Below, in pieces: positions 7,292 through 17,323 of a stretch of DNA of 39,035 bases. Under the pieces are notes generated by a model that was not told where the DNA came from, did no database searches, and saw only the letters and a list, made by a program, of their open reading frames with translations. The first letter of the stretch is position 1; every line of letters begins with the position of its first letter. Source of the stretch: Streptomyces mesophilus (lineage in GTDB: Bacteria > Actinomycetota > Actinomycetes > Streptomycetales > Streptomycetaceae); NCBI RefSeq assembly GCF_011044995.1, contig NZ_JAAKZW010000049.1, positions 1 through 39,035 of the forward strand, written 5' to 3'. The position numbers and the translations under genes are program-made.

Positions 7292-8734
7292 TTACGGCGC
7301 GATGCCGACGCCGTCGATCCGGCTCCAGCGCCGCTCCTGCCAGGAGGTCATCGCGGGCCAGTCACGGCCGCCGTCCGGACGGGCCTCGACCCGGGAGGCG
7401 TACGAGCCGGGGCGGAAGCCCGCGTCGTAGAAGCAGCCCGTGCCGTACGTCGCGTCGAACCGCGCGCACGACTCGGCGATGGAGCGGACCGAGGGCCGCT
7501 TCCCGGTCTCGGCCCACTGCGCGAGCCGCGCCATGGAGTTGGCGTACTCCGCCTTGCTCAGCCCGCTGTGCTCGCTCTCGCGGGTGAAGGTCTGGACGAG
7601 ATGGTGATCGCGGTCGGCCTCCTCCAGCGTCATCCGGTACGCCGACTCGTGCTCGACGAACGCCGTCGGGTCGTCGATGGCGTGTAGCGTGAGCACGGGG
7701 ATCTCGACGTCACCGGTCAGATCACTGTCGTACGACAGGTCGCGCTTGGCGGTGGGGTCGGCCTCGAAGCGTTCGACCCCGGCGTTGAGCGCCTTGTCGT
7801 CGTGCGAACCGGAGTAGCGGACCCCGGCGTTGGAGAAGGGGTTACGGCCGTCGAGCCGGGTGTGCACGATGTCGCGGAACGTGAACACCGCGAAGCGCAG
7901 ATGCGATTCGAGGGTGCGCTCCGGGAGCTTCGTCACGGCGAGGATGTCGTCGAGGTTGCGCTGCTGCAGCGCCGTGCGCTCGGCCGGGGCGAGGTCGTAG
8001 CCGGTGCACTCGCGCAGCCTCGACCGCATCCCGGTCGTGGTCAGCGTCGAATCGGCGCGCAGGCCCTGCCACAGGGGGTACTGCGGCTCGGTGGGGCGGG
8101 GCAGGTTGGCGCAGTAGTACTGGTAGACCACACGCAGATCGACCCGGTAGTCGTAGCCGCGCGAGCCGCCGCCGAGCACGCCGTTGGTGAGCAGCGCCGC
8201 GTCGTAGGGGCCGCGCCTGTCGCCGTACATCTCCAGGGCCTTGGCCGCGACGTTGCCGCCCCAGGACTGCCCGTGCAGGTAAGTACGCTCCGGTGCACCG
8301 AACTCGGCGACGAACTGGCGGCGCACGTTCTCCGTGTCGATCGCGCCCATCCGCGTTCCGTAGCCGCCGCGGCGGTACGAGGAGCCGGCCCACGCATAGC
8401 CCTCGTCGACCATGACCGACCAGCGGTCCAGGTCCTCGACGCTGCGCGCCGGGTCGGAGGCCTCGCCGAGGTCGGGGCCGCCGTGGGCGTGGACGACGAG
8501 GTCGCCGTTCCAGTTCTTGGGGATCGCGATCGCGTAGTACGCGCCGTTCGCGTCCTGGCCGGTGTAACAGGCGGCCTTGTCACCGATGTTCGCCGGGCAG
8601 GACACGGGGTCCGACTGCGCCACCTCGGCCTGCGCCGGGCCGGCGACGGTCAGGGTGCCGGCCAACAGGCCCACGGTGCCGGCGGCCACGGCGAGGGTCC
8701 GCCCCAGGCCTCCACGTATCCAAGCAGTTCTCAC
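7292..8734 (-). CDS. secreted alpha/beta hydrolase
   Basis: A 480-residue exported protein. A Sec-type signal peptide (about 1-36) ends in AGPAQA before EVAQ. The mature part has the HGG oxyanion strand VVHAHGGPD (about 81-88), the nucleophile elbow GQSWGG with Ser157, an acid candidate in LTLHAIDDPTAFVEH, and a late histidine in ESEHSG. This is the catalytic triad order of alpha/beta hydrolases. Length and pattern resemble streptomycete peptidase/esterase-like hydrolases, but the substrate cannot be read. The GTG at 8734 is chosen because AGGAG lies 7 bases upstream and it places the signal peptide at the start; the open frame extends another 38 codons upstream without such support. Confidence 0.87.
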   Translation of the reverse strand: MRTAWIRGGLGRTLAVAAGTVGLLAGTLTVAGPAQAEVAQSDPVSCPANIGDKAACYTGQDANGAYYAIAIPKNWNGDLVVHAHGGPDLGEASDPARSVEDLDRWSVMVDEGYAWAGSSYRRGGYGTRMGAIDTENVRRQFVAEFGAPERTYLHGQSWGGNVAAKALEMYGDRRGPYDAALLTNGVLGGGSRGYDYRVDLRVVYQYYCANLPRPTEPQYPLWQGLRADSTLTTTGMRSRLRECTGYDLAPAERTALQQRNLDDILAVTKLPERTLESHLRFAVFTFRDIVHTRLDGRNPFSNAGVRYSGSHDDKALNAGVERFEADPTAKRDLSYDSDLTGDVEIPVLTLHAIDDPTAFVEHESAYRMTLEEADRDHHLVQTFTRESEHSGLSKAEYANSMARLAQWAETGKRPSVRSIAESCARFDATYGTGCFYDAGFRPGSYASRVEARPDGGRDWPAMTSWQERRWSRIDGVGIAP

Positions 8735-8838
8735 AACAACGCTCCTGACCTCGGTGGCACGCCGTCGTCGCGCCGAGCGCTGTGATGCTAGGAACGGGAT
8801 CGCTCCCGCTCCATGGGTCGGGCGGTTCTGTTCATAGT

Positions 8839-8882
8839 GTGCGGACACGGAAGTCGTGGAGTGCGGACACGGAAGGGCCGGA
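8839..8882. repeat. 22-bp tandem repeat x2
   Basis: Units 8839-8860 and 8861-8882 share the first 15 bases (GTGCGGACACGGAAG) exactly and 18 of 22 overall. They lie between the hydrolase start and the LolA-like gene, and the second unit runs into the terminator stem there. Confidence 0.7.
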
Positions 8883-8903
8883 GGGCATGCCGCCCTCCGG
8901 CCC
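8875..8903 (-). terminator. terminator of the LolA-like gene
   Basis: A perfect 12-bp stem, GGGCCGGAGGGC (8875-8886) with GCCCTCCGGCCC (8892-8903), and a 5-base loop, about 40 bases past the LolA-like stop. Confidence 0.8.
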
Positions 8904-8917
8904 GACTCGTTTGCCGT

Positions 8918-8953
8918 TACGGCTGCTTCTTCGCCGGTACGGCTACTTCGCCG
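8918..8953. repeat. imperfect direct duplication across the LolA-like stop codon
   Basis: The 16 bases at 8938-8953 and the 19 at 8918-8936 match except for one substitution and a 3-base insertion. The copy at 8938-8953 contains the TAG stop (8943-8945); in the downstream copy the stop has become CAG. Confidence 0.65.
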
Positions 8954-10232
8954 CGTTCGCCGCCTTCACCAGCGCGTCCTTGGTGACCGCGCCCGCGTAG
9001 ACCTTGCCGTCGTCGGTCATCAGGACGTTGATCAGACGGGTCTTGAAGACCGTGCCCTCACCGAACTTCCCGCTGACCTTGTCGCCGAAGGAGTCGAGCA
9101 GTCCGGAGACCCCGGCCGGCATGTCCTTCATCTCCTCGGAGCCTGCGTCCGGCAGGCCCTGGCCACCGGTGTCGAAGGTGGCGATGGTGCTCCAGCCCTC
9201 GCCGATGACCTTCATGCCGTTCATGCCCTCGAAGTCACCCTCGGCGTGCTTCCCGCTCTTGCCGAACTCCTTCTCCAGGTCCTTGAGGTCCTTCTCGACG
9301 TCCTTCGGAAGCTCGCCCTTGGGCGCGTCCTTCGGGACCTGCTTCTCCAGGTCCTCGCCCTCGGTGACCTTGGCGCCCTTCGGCAGCGCGAAGTTCGACG
9401 CGGCCGGCTTCGAGAAGTCGACCTTGGTGAAGCCCGCGTCGATGACGGGCTTGCCGCCGTCGCTGGAGTTGAGCGAGAACTTCAGCGGTACGTAGGTGTC
9501 CGCGTCCACATCGATCGTGATCGAGCTGATCGTCGAGCCGGACTGCTTGGGCTCGAGCTTCAGCTGGTACGCGTCCTGGCCGGCGATCCGCGAGGTGCCG
9601 TCGACGGTCACCTTGGTGGTCGGGTCGACCGCCTTGAGCGCCTGCTCGGCCAGCTCCTTCGGGGTCGCGGTCGGCTCGGCCTTCTCGTGGCCCTCGCCCG
9701 CGTCACCCTTCGTGTGCACGGCTTCCTTGGAGCCGCTGTCGTACGCCCAGACGTCGTCGCCGTTGTGGATCAGGCTGTAGTCGGAACCCTTGCCGAGGAT
9801 CGTCAGCTTCTGCTTGTCGGGGCCGTCGGCGGCGACCTGCAGGTTGTGGGTGCCGGTGGCGAGTTCGAGCAGCTTGCTCTGCGGGTCGGCGGTGGCTCCC
9901 TTGCCGTCCTTGCCGCCCTCGTCGGCCAGACCGCCGAGGGAGTCGGCGAGACCGGCGAAGGAGGGCAGGCCCAGATCGGTGGTGATCTTCACGTTGCCGG
10001 AGAGCTGCTCGGTGTCCGAGGCGGCGATCTTCTCGATGAGCTCCTGCGCGCTGATCTTCGGCAGGTCCGGGTCGCCGGAGCTCGCGAGCGCCGGGACAAG
10101 GCCGATGGTGGCGGCTGCGACGCCGGCCACGGCAAGGGGCACGATGTAACGCGCCGCCTTGCGCCGGCCGTCGCGCAGGTCGTCGGCCTCGTCGCGTACA
10201 GGAGCCGGTTCGTAGGGTGCGTTGGGTGCCAT
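8943..10232 (-). CDS. LolA-like (outer-membrane-lipoprotein-carrier fold) membrane-anchored protein
   Basis: A 429-residue protein with a short cytoplasmic tail, a twin-basic stretch and one membrane segment or uncleaved signal (about 29-52). The outside part starts KISAQELIEKIAASDTEQLS, the usual opening of LolA/RseB-type beta half-barrels, followed by strands carrying YSLIHNGDDVWAYDS, AYQLKLEPKQSGSTISSI and VPLKFSLNS. A charged Lys/Glu/Asp-rich region lies at about 300-345. Streptomyces has no Gram-negative outer membrane, so lipoprotein transport is not implied; lipid binding or an RseB-like regulatory role is possible (inference). The ATG at 10232 is chosen because GGAGG sits ten bases upstream; the frame is open for 22 more codons. 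Confidence 0.82.
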   Translation of the reverse strand: MAPNAPYEPAPVRDEADDLRDGRRKAARYIVPLAVAGVAAATIGLVPALASSGDPDLPKISAQELIEKIAASDTEQLSGNVKITTDLGLPSFAGLADSLGGLADEGGKDGKGATADPQSKLLELATGTHNLQVAADGPDKQKLTILGKGSDYSLIHNGDDVWAYDSGSKEAVHTKGDAGEGHEKAEPTATPKELAEQALKAVDPTTKVTVDGTSRIAGQDAYQLKLEPKQSGSTISSITIDVDADTYVPLKFSLNSSDGGKPVIDAGFTKVDFSKPAASNFALPKGAKVTEGEDLEKQVPKDAPKGELPKDVEKDLKDLEKEFGKSGKHAEGDFEGMNGMKVIGEGWSTIATFDTGGQGLPDAGSEEMKDMPAGVSGLLDSFGDKVSGKFGEGTVFKTRLINVLMTDDGKVYAGAVTKDALVKAANAAK

Positions 10233-10388
10233 GGGTGCCTTACCTCCGTGGTGCGGCGGGCGGATCACGTCGTCGTCTGTGCTTCTCCATACGACCAAAT
10301 CGCCCGCCTGGAAGCGTCAGCCCCCGGACTCAACTCCATGTACTGCTGTGGGATGACATGGAGTGCGGTGGCAGTGCTCGACCCGTAG

Positions 10389-10434
10389 GGGGTGGGGGGA
10401 CTGCGACGCCTTCTCCCCCACCCCGCAAAGGCTG
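10389..10434 (-). terminator. terminator of the CHRD gene
   Basis: GGGGTGGGGGG (10389-10399) pairs with TCCCCCACCCC (10424-10434) over 11 positions, one of them G-T, with a 24-base loop. It starts 4 bases past the CHRD stop. Confidence 0.6.
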
Positions 10435-10437
10435 AAT

Positions 10438-11400
10438 TCAGTCCTGGATGAACACGTAATCCGCCTTGTACGGGACCCCCGCGAGGGCGCCCAATTCGCA
10501 GGCGCCGGACGGGGCGACGCCGCCCACCGTGTTGAGGCGGAGGATCTCGGTGGTGCCCGCGAGCAGGCCGCGGGGCTTGCCGGTCTGCTCGGCGTCGAGG
10601 TCCAGTTCGGGGATGTTGGCCGCGCCGTTCGGGGTCCTGGAGATCACCTTGGCCTGCACCGCGCTGCCGTCCGGGGCGATCCACTGCGGCGTACCGGAGT
10701 TCGGCGCCACGAAGGAGTGGTCGATCCGGCCGGCGAGCACCGCGCGGACATCGCGCTGCTGGAACGAGAGCGCCCCGTCCTCGCCCCGCTTGCACTCATA
10801 GATCTGCTCGCCCTTGACCACCGAGGCCTGGAAGTTGGTCAGGGCACGGCGGAAGTCGAACGGGTCGGTGACCTTGTGCAGCTGCCCGCGGACCGCGCCG
10901 CCCGGGAACTCGGCGGTGTGCAGATTCGCGTAGAAGCCACCCGGGTTGGACGTGAGGTCGTCCAGGAGGGCCTGGTCCTCGACGGTGACCGTGCCCGTGG
11001 CGCTGTGGCCCTTCGCGTACGACAGGAGCTTGGTGAAGTCGACCTTGATGCCGCCGTTGACGCCCTTGGCGCCCTGGTGGATGTGGAGCGCGGTCGGCTT
11101 GGCGGTGCCCCGCCACTTCACGGCGAAGGACACCTTGTCGCCGCTGACCTTCACGAACTGCAGGGCCGCGCCGTCCTTGTCGCCGACGGCCTTGCCCTCG
11201 TCGTTCGGCACCTCGTTGGCGCCGTTCAGGCTCGCGGCGAGGATGGTGCCGGAACTCGCCTTGTCCTGGCCTGCGTCGGAGCCGCTGTCCGCGACCGCCG
11301 GCAGGACCGTGACCGCCAGCGCGGCGGCCGCGACGGCGGCTGCGGAGCCGATCAGGACCGGACGACGACGGCTGCTGGTGAACGCACGCGTAGTACCCAT
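10438..11400 (-). CDS. secreted CHRD-domain and DUF3455-domain protein
   Basis: A 320-residue exported protein. The signal peptide (about 1-38) has a basic start (FTSSRRRPVL) and ends near LPAVA before DSGSD. The CHRD domain (about 52-165) shows LAASLNGANEVPND, TALHIHQGAKGVNGG and FYANLHTAEFPGGAVRGQL, the paired His-containing beta strands of that fold. The C-terminal part (about 185-320) resembles DUF3455, which often follows: IYECK, QWIAPDGSAV, ILRLNTVGGVAPSGAC and YKADYVFI. No enzyme activity is known for either part; an extracellular binding or adhesion role is plausible. The ATG at 11400 is preceded by GGGGGA about 8 bases away. A Crp-type site lies 94 bases upstream. Confidence 0.87.
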   Translation of the reverse strand: MGTTRAFTSSRRRPVLIGSAAAVAAAALAVTVLPAVADSGSDAGQDKASSGTILAASLNGANEVPNDEGKAVGDKDGAALQFVKVSGDKVSFAVKWRGTAKPTALHIHQGAKGVNGGIKVDFTKLLSYAKGHSATGTVTVEDQALLDDLTSNPGGFYANLHTAEFPGGAVRGQLHKVTDPFDFRRALTNFQASVVKGEQIYECKRGEDGALSFQQRDVRAVLAGRIDHSFVAPNSGTPQWIAPDGSAVQAKVISRTPNGAANIPELDLDAEQTGKPRGLLAGTTEILRLNTVGGVAPSGACELGALAGVPYKADYVFIQD

Positions 11401-11493
11401 GACAGAAATCCCCCGTATGCCGGCTGACACCCCCTGCGTCAGCTTCTGGGCATGAGTACGGAACGGGTCCTTGCCTGGACTCAATCCAGAAAA

Positions 11494-11507
11494 GTGACCC
11501 GTGTCAC
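11494..11507. promoter_or_regulatory. candidate Crp-binding site upstream of the CHRD gene
   Basis: GTGAC-CCGT-GTCAC is a perfect 5-bp inverted repeat that fits the Streptomyces Crp consensus GTG(N)6GNCAC on both strands. It is 94 bases upstream of the CHRD ATG and 17 bases past the stop of the upstream synthase gene. Confidence 0.45.
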
Positions 11508-11523
11508 ATATGCGGGAGGGGTC

Positions 11524-12534
11524 TCAGCCCGCGCGGTGGACCACCGCGTCGCACAGCTCCACGAGCGAGATCTTGGCGTCGCACTCGGGCAGCGGGGCGA
11601 GGGCCGCGCGGGCGTCCTCGGCGTAGCGCACGGTGTCGCGGCGGGCCTGCTCGAGCGCGGGGTGCACGCGCAGCCGGGCCAGGGCCTCGGCATGCCGGGC
11701 GTCGTCGGTGAGGTCACCGTCGAGCAGCTCGCACAGGGCGAGATCGTCGGGCCGACCGTACAGGGCGGCCTGGGCGCGCAGGAGGAGGACCGGCAGGGTC
11801 GGGATGCCTTCGCGCAGATCGGTGCCGGGGGTCTTGCCCGACTCGTGCGAGTCCGAGGCGATGTCCAGGACGTCGTCCGCGAGCTGGAACGCGACACCGA
11901 GGCGCTCGCCGTACTGCGTGAGGACGTCCACGACCGTCTCGTCGGCGCCGGACATCATGGCGCCGAAGCGGCCGGAGACCGCGATCAGCGAACCGGTCTT
12001 GCCGGCGATCACATCGAGGTAGTGGTCGACCGGGTCGCGGCCGTCGCGCGGGCCCGCGGTCTCCAGGATCTGGCCGGTGACCAGACGCTCGAAGGCCTCG
12101 GCCTGGATCCGTACGGCCTCGGGGCCGAGGTCGGCCAGGATGTGCGAGGCGCGCGCGAAGAGGAAGTCGCCGGTGAGGACCGCGACGGAGTTGCCCCAGC
12201 GGGTGTTGGCGCTGGGCACGCCGCGGCGCACGTCCGCCTCGTCCATCACGTCGTCGTGGTACAGCGTCGCGAGATGCGTCAGCTCGACGACGACCGCGGA
12301 CGGCACGACACCCGGCGCGTGCGGATCACCGAACTGCGCGGCGAGCATGACCAGGAGCGGCCGGAAGCGCTTGCCGCCGGCGCGTACGAGATGCTGCGCG
12401 GCCTCCGTGATGAACGGGACCTCGCTCTTGGTGGCCTCGAGGAGCCCCTCCTCGACAGCGGCCAACCCGGCCTGGACATCGGCTTCGAGGGCCTGGTCCC
12501 GCACGCTCAGCCCGAACGGCCCGACGACGGTCAC
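11524..12534 (-). CDS. polyprenyl (long-chain prenyl) diphosphate synthase
   Basis: A 336-residue trans-isoprenyl diphosphate synthase. It has GGKRFRPLLV (about 53-62), the first Asp-rich motif YHDDVMD (Asp94, Asp95, Asp98) followed by RRG, GKTGSLIAV at about 178-186, and the second Asp-rich motif FQLADDVLD (Asp220, Asp221, Asp224). It condenses isopentenyl diphosphate onto an allylic primer in the cytoplasm. Length and the small residues before the first motif (HLATLYHDD) suggest a long product, so the menaquinone side chain is the likely use; the nuo operon and a geranylgeranyl-reductase-family gene are nearby. The GTG at 12534 is chosen because AGGAG lies 8 bases upstream. Chain length cannot be read with certainty. 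Confidence 0.9.
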   Translation of the reverse strand: MTVVGPFGLSVRDQALEADVQAGLAAVEEGLLEATKSEVPFITEAAQHLVRAGGKRFRPLLVMLAAQFGDPHAPGVVPSAVVVELTHLATLYHDDVMDEADVRRGVPSANTRWGNSVAVLTGDFLFARASHILADLGPEAVRIQAEAFERLVTGQILETAGPRDGRDPVDHYLDVIAGKTGSLIAVSGRFGAMMSGADETVVDVLTQYGERLGVAFQLADDVLDIASDSHESGKTPGTDLREGIPTLPVLLLRAQAALYGRPDDLALCELLDGDLTDDARHAEALARLRVHPALEQARRDTVRYAEDARAALAPLPECDAKISLVELCDAVVHRAG

Positions 12535-12851
12535 GAGGGGTTCTCCTGTCTGCTGACGAACACAAGGTCGGTCACGCGGCACTCACTCGGTCGATGACGC
12601 GGTTTGTCGATGTGTCGCTGCCATCACTCAAGTCAGCGTATCCGGTCGCGTTTCGATCACAGCGAGCGCCTGCCCGGTCGCAAGCGGCTCAAGCGACGGT
12701 CTTGTGGGCGTTGGGGCGAAAGGCCCGAAGTAAAGGGGAGGTAAGGCTCGATTTTAGTTCCCTTTGACCCTCCGTGCCCGGGCGCAAAGCCGCTTGCGCT
12801 GCGGCGAAGACCGGCCGATCGGCCGGCGCTCGGGCGAGTACCCACTCACGC
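12535..12851. other. gene-free region between the synthase and HAD genes
   Basis: About 317 bases holding the synthase leader and the downstream flank of the HAD gene. I see no convincing gene; a 62-codon open frame at 12657-12845 lacks a ribosome site and protein-like composition. An A/T-richer patch lies around 12735-12770. A 16-bp palindrome is listed separately. Confidence 0.6.
12811..12826 (-). terminator. 16-bp perfect palindrome downstream of the HAD gene
   Basis: CCGGCCGATCGGCCGG is a perfect palindrome 26 bases past the HAD stop. As RNA it would fold as a 6-bp GC stem with a 4-base loop, so it may be a short terminator; a protein-binding site is the alternative. Confidence 0.35.
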
Positions 12852-12859
12852 TCAGGCGA
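12827..12859. repeat. short direct repeat across the HAD stop codon
   Basis: CGCTCAGGCGA (12849-12859, containing the stop) and CGCTCGGGCGA (12827-12837) match at 10 of 11 positions with a 22-base period. In the downstream copy the stop TGA reads CGA. Confidence 0.5.
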
Positions 12860-13658
12860 AGAGCCGCTCCAGGACCACGGCGATGCCGTCCTCCTCGTTG
12901 GACGCGGTGATCTCGTCGGCCACGGCCTTGAGCTCCTCATGGGCGTTCGCCATCGCCACGCCGTAGCCGGCCCAGCGGAACATCGGGATGTCGTTGGGCA
13001 TATCACCGAACGCGATCGTCGACTGCGGCCCGATCCCCATCCGCTCGGCGGCGAGCGCCAGACCGGTCGACTTGGTGACGCCGACGGGCTGCAGCTCCAC
13101 CGTGCCGGGCCCGGCCATCGTCACCGTGACCAGACCGTCCGCCGCGGCCCGGGCCGCGGCGGCGAGCTCGTCGTCGGAGAGCGAGGCATGGCGCATCAGG
13201 ACCTTGTTGATCGGGTCCGACCACAGCGCGGAACGGTCGGCGACGCGTACCGCGGGCAGCGTGGGGTGCGGCATCTCGTAACCCGGCTCGATGAGCATCA
13301 GGCCCTCCATGCCGTCCTGGTTCACCGCCGCGAAGACCTCGCCGACCTCGGCCTCGATCTTGCCGAGCGCCACATCGGCGAGCTCGCGGTCCAAGGTCAG
13401 TGAACTGACCATGGCGTTCACGCCCGCGTCATAGACCTGCGCGCCCTGGCCGCACACCGCGAGACCCCGGTAGTCGAGCTCGAGCAGCAGATGGCGCACC
13501 TGTGGCACGGGCCGCCCGGTGACGACGATGTGCCGGGCGCCGGACGCGGTCGCCCTGGTGAGGGCGGCGCGCGTGCGCGGGGAGATGGTGTCGCCGTGCC
13601 GGAGCAGGGTGCCGTCGAGGTCGGTGGCGATCAGTGTGTACGCGGATGGTCTTGCCAT
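12852..13658 (-). CDS. HAD-family hydrolase, Cof type (class IIB)
   Basis: A 268-residue phosphatase-like protein. Motif I is ATDLDGTLL with the nucleophile Asp13 and Asp15; motif II is HIVVTGRPVPQV; the motif III lysine is likely in INKVLM; motif IV is IAFGDMPNDIPMF near 220. The alpha/beta cap between motifs II and III places it in the Cof/IIB subfamily, whose members dephosphorylate sugar phosphates, nucleotides or flavin precursors with broad specificity. The ATG at 13658 gives a start four residues before the first strand; the frame is open for 82 more codons but translates to low-complexity residues there. It is divergent from fumarylacetoacetase. Confidence 0.9.
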   Translation of the reverse strand: MARPSAYTLIATDLDGTLLRHGDTISPRTRAALTRATASGARHIVVTGRPVPQVRHLLLELDYRGLAVCGQGAQVYDAGVNAMVSSLTLDRELADVALGKIEAEVGEVFAAVNQDGMEGLMLIEPGYEMPHPTLPAVRVADRSALWSDPINKVLMRHASLSDDELAAAARAAADGLVTVTMAGPGTVELQPVGVTKSTGLALAAERMGIGPQSTIAFGDMPNDIPMFRWAGYGVAMANAHEELKAVADEITASNEEDGIAVVLERLFA

Positions 13659-13848
13659 GGGCCCCAGGATACGGAGATACCAACAAACCAAGGAAAAGTG
13701 GACTTTGACCAAGGGGAGGACCTTGGTCCCCAGAGGCCCCAAGGGGCCCGGACGCGCTTGACCGCGAGGCCGGGCACACTCTGCCGCATGGCCGTCCGGC
13801 ACTTGTACGGTGTGGCCAACCTGCACATGGAAAGCGAGGCAGCGTCCC

Positions 13849-15078
13849 ATGCCCGAGCCCACCCCGCTCGACCTTCCCGAGGGCGATCCCTTCGGCCCGC
13901 ACAATCTGCCCTACGGCGTCTTCTCCCTGCCCACCGCGAGCGGGGAACCGCTGCGCAGGGTCGGCGTACGCCTCGGCGACCGCGTCCTGGACGCCGGTGC
14001 GGCCGCACACGCCCTGGGCTCGCCGTATGCGTCGCTGCTCGCCCAGTCTTCGCTGAACCCGCTGCTCGCCGCGGGCCGCCAGACCTGGCGGGACGTGCGC
14101 AGGGCGCTGACCGCGTGGGTGACGGTGCCCGCGCACCGCGAGGTCGTGGAACCGCTGCTCCACCCCCTGGACACGGTCGAGCTGCACCTCCCCTTCGAGG
14201 TCGCGGACTACGTCGACTTCTACGCGAGCGAGCACCACGCGACCAACCTGGGCCGGATGTTCCGCCCCGACGGCGACGCACTGCTTCCCAACTGGAAGCA
14301 TCTGCCGGTGGGTTACCACGGCCGGGCCGGCACCGTCGTGGTGTCGGGCACGGATGTGGTCCGCCCGAGCGGCCAGCGCAAGGCGCCCTCGGCCGCGGCG
14401 CCCGGCTTCGGTCCGTCGGCCAAGATGGACATCGAGGCCGAGGTCGGCTTCGTGGTCGGCGCCCCCTCGCCGATGGGTTCGCCCGTCCCGCTGTCCTCCT
14501 TCCGCGATCATGTCTTCGGCCTCTGCCTGCTCAACGACTGGTCGGCCCGCGACATCCAGCCCTGGGAGTACGTGCCGCTCGGCCCGCACGTCGCGAAGTC
14601 CTTCGCCACGTCGGTGTCCGCGTGGATCACCCCGCTCGAAGCGCTTGACTCGGCGCGTGCCGCGCTGCCCGCCCGTGACGTCCCGCTTCTTCCGTATCTG
14701 GACGACTCCGACGAGGAGGAGCCCGGCGGCTACGACCTGCGGATCACGGTCACCCTCAACGGCGAAGTGATCTCCGAACCCCCGTTCTCCGGCATGTACT
14801 GGTCCCCCGCCCAGATGCTCGCCCATATGACGGTCGGCGGCGCTTCGCTGCGCACCGGTGACCTGTACGGCTCGGGCACGGTCAGCGGCCCCGAACCGCA
14901 CCAGCGCGGCTCACTGATCGAGCTCACCTGGAACGGCACCCAGCCCCTCGAACTCCCCTCCGGCAAGCGCACGTTCCTCGAGGACGGCGACGAGGTCACG
15001 CTGACGGCCTGGGCGCCCGGTCCTGACGGCGTGCGGGTGGGCCTGGGCGAGGTGACGGGCAGGGTGGTCGCCGGCTGA
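13849..15078 (+). CDS. fahA: fumarylacetoacetase (tyrosine degradation)
   Basis: A 409-residue enzyme that cleaves fumarylacetoacetate to fumarate and acetoacetate, the last step of tyrosine/homogentisate breakdown. The N-terminal SH3-like part (GDPFGPHNLPYGVFS) precedes the FAH domain. The catalytic and metal residues are in DYVDFYASEHHATNLGRMFR (Asp and the HH pair) and LLPNWKHLPVGYHGRAGTVV, with metal acids in MDIEAEVGFV and LLNDWSARDIQPWEYVPLG. Length and order match bacterial and animal FAH. The ATG at 13849 is preceded by GAGG at a workable distance; 13 more codons are open upstream. The rest of the homogentisate pathway is not next to it in this window. Confidence 0.95.
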   Translation: MPEPTPLDLPEGDPFGPHNLPYGVFSLPTASGEPLRRVGVRLGDRVLDAGAAAHALGSPYASLLAQSSLNPLLAAGRQTWRDVRRALTAWVTVPAHREVVEPLLHPLDTVELHLPFEVADYVDFYASEHHATNLGRMFRPDGDALLPNWKHLPVGYHGRAGTVVVSGTDVVRPSGQRKAPSAAAPGFGPSAKMDIEAEVGFVVGAPSPMGSPVPLSSFRDHVFGLCLLNDWSARDIQPWEYVPLGPHVAKSFATSVSAWITPLEALDSARAALPARDVPLLPYLDDSDEEEPGGYDLRITVTLNGEVISEPPFSGMYWSPAQMLAHMTVGGASLRTGDLYGSGTVSGPEPHQRGSLIELTWNGTQPLELPSGKRTFLEDGDEVTLTAWAPGPDGVRVGLGEVTGRVVAG

Positions 15079-15118
15079 GCCGGGCCTGCGGCCGGCACCA
15101 CCTGATCGGGCCACCGAC

Positions 15119-15157
15119 CGCAGGCACCCGCCCCGCATCCCGGGCCGGGTGCCTGCG
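15119..15157. terminator. bidirectional terminator between fahA and recQ
   Basis: CGCAGGCACCCG (15119-15130) and CGGGTGCCTGCG (15146-15157) form a perfect 12-bp stem with a 15-base loop, placed between two converging genes and ending 2 bases before the recQ stop. Confidence 0.85.
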
Positions 15158-15158
15158 C

Positions 15159-17102
<1,944 letters not shown>

Positions 17103-17159
17103 CGTTTTGTCCCCCCGTGTGTCCTCGGCCGCTTTTCGACCACGCCCCTCACGATAGGG

Positions 17160-17171
17160 GTCCGCGCGGAC
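17160..17171. promoter_or_regulatory. 12-bp palindrome upstream of recQ
   Basis: GTCCGCGCGGAC is a perfect palindrome 58 bases upstream of the recQ ATG, in the likely promoter zone. It may be an operator; it does not match the actinobacterial SOS box. Confidence 0.35.
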
Positions 17172-17181
17172 AGTCTCCGAG

Positions 17182-17203
17182 TTATCCACAGGCCTGTGGA
17201 CGG
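17182..17203. promoter_or_regulatory. facing pair of DnaA boxes upstream of recQ
   Basis: TTATCCACA (17182-17190) is a perfect classical DnaA box. Four bases later, on the other strand, CCGTCCACA (17195-17203) matches the streptomycete box TTGTCCACA at 7 of 9. The centre TCCACAGGCCTGTGGA is a perfect 16-bp palindrome. It lies 80-101 bases upstream of the recQ ATG. Confidence 0.6.
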
Positions 17204-17223
17204 CCCGTCCGGCTTGACGTGCT

Positions 17224-17294
17224 CCGCCGCTCCGCGGCGGGGTGTGTTGTGCGGGGCTGACGCCCCACACCCCTTCCGCGGGGGCTCCGCCCCC
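17224..17294. repeat. cluster of three GC-rich hairpins, Streptomyces intergenic type
   Basis: Three stems in a row: CCGCCGC-TCC-GCGGCGG (17224-17240), an imperfect stem around GCGGGG and CGCCCC (about 17248-17269), and GGGGGC-TCC-GCCCCC (17280-17294) followed by CTGCACCCC. The last form, with its TCC loop, is a dispersed intergenic element often seen in Streptomyces genomes. Confidence 0.6.
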
Positions 17295-17323
17295 TGCACC
17301 CCTAAGGTGCGGGCACAAACCAA

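Noticed and set aside
8943..10232. Lipoprotein transport function for the LolA-like protein
   Set aside because: The fold resembles LolA, but a Gram-positive actinomycete has no outer membrane or Lol system, so only the fold is named.
12657..12845. 62-codon leftward frame between the synthase and HAD genes
   Set aside because: Composition is Arg/Ser-rich with no family likeness and no ribosome site.
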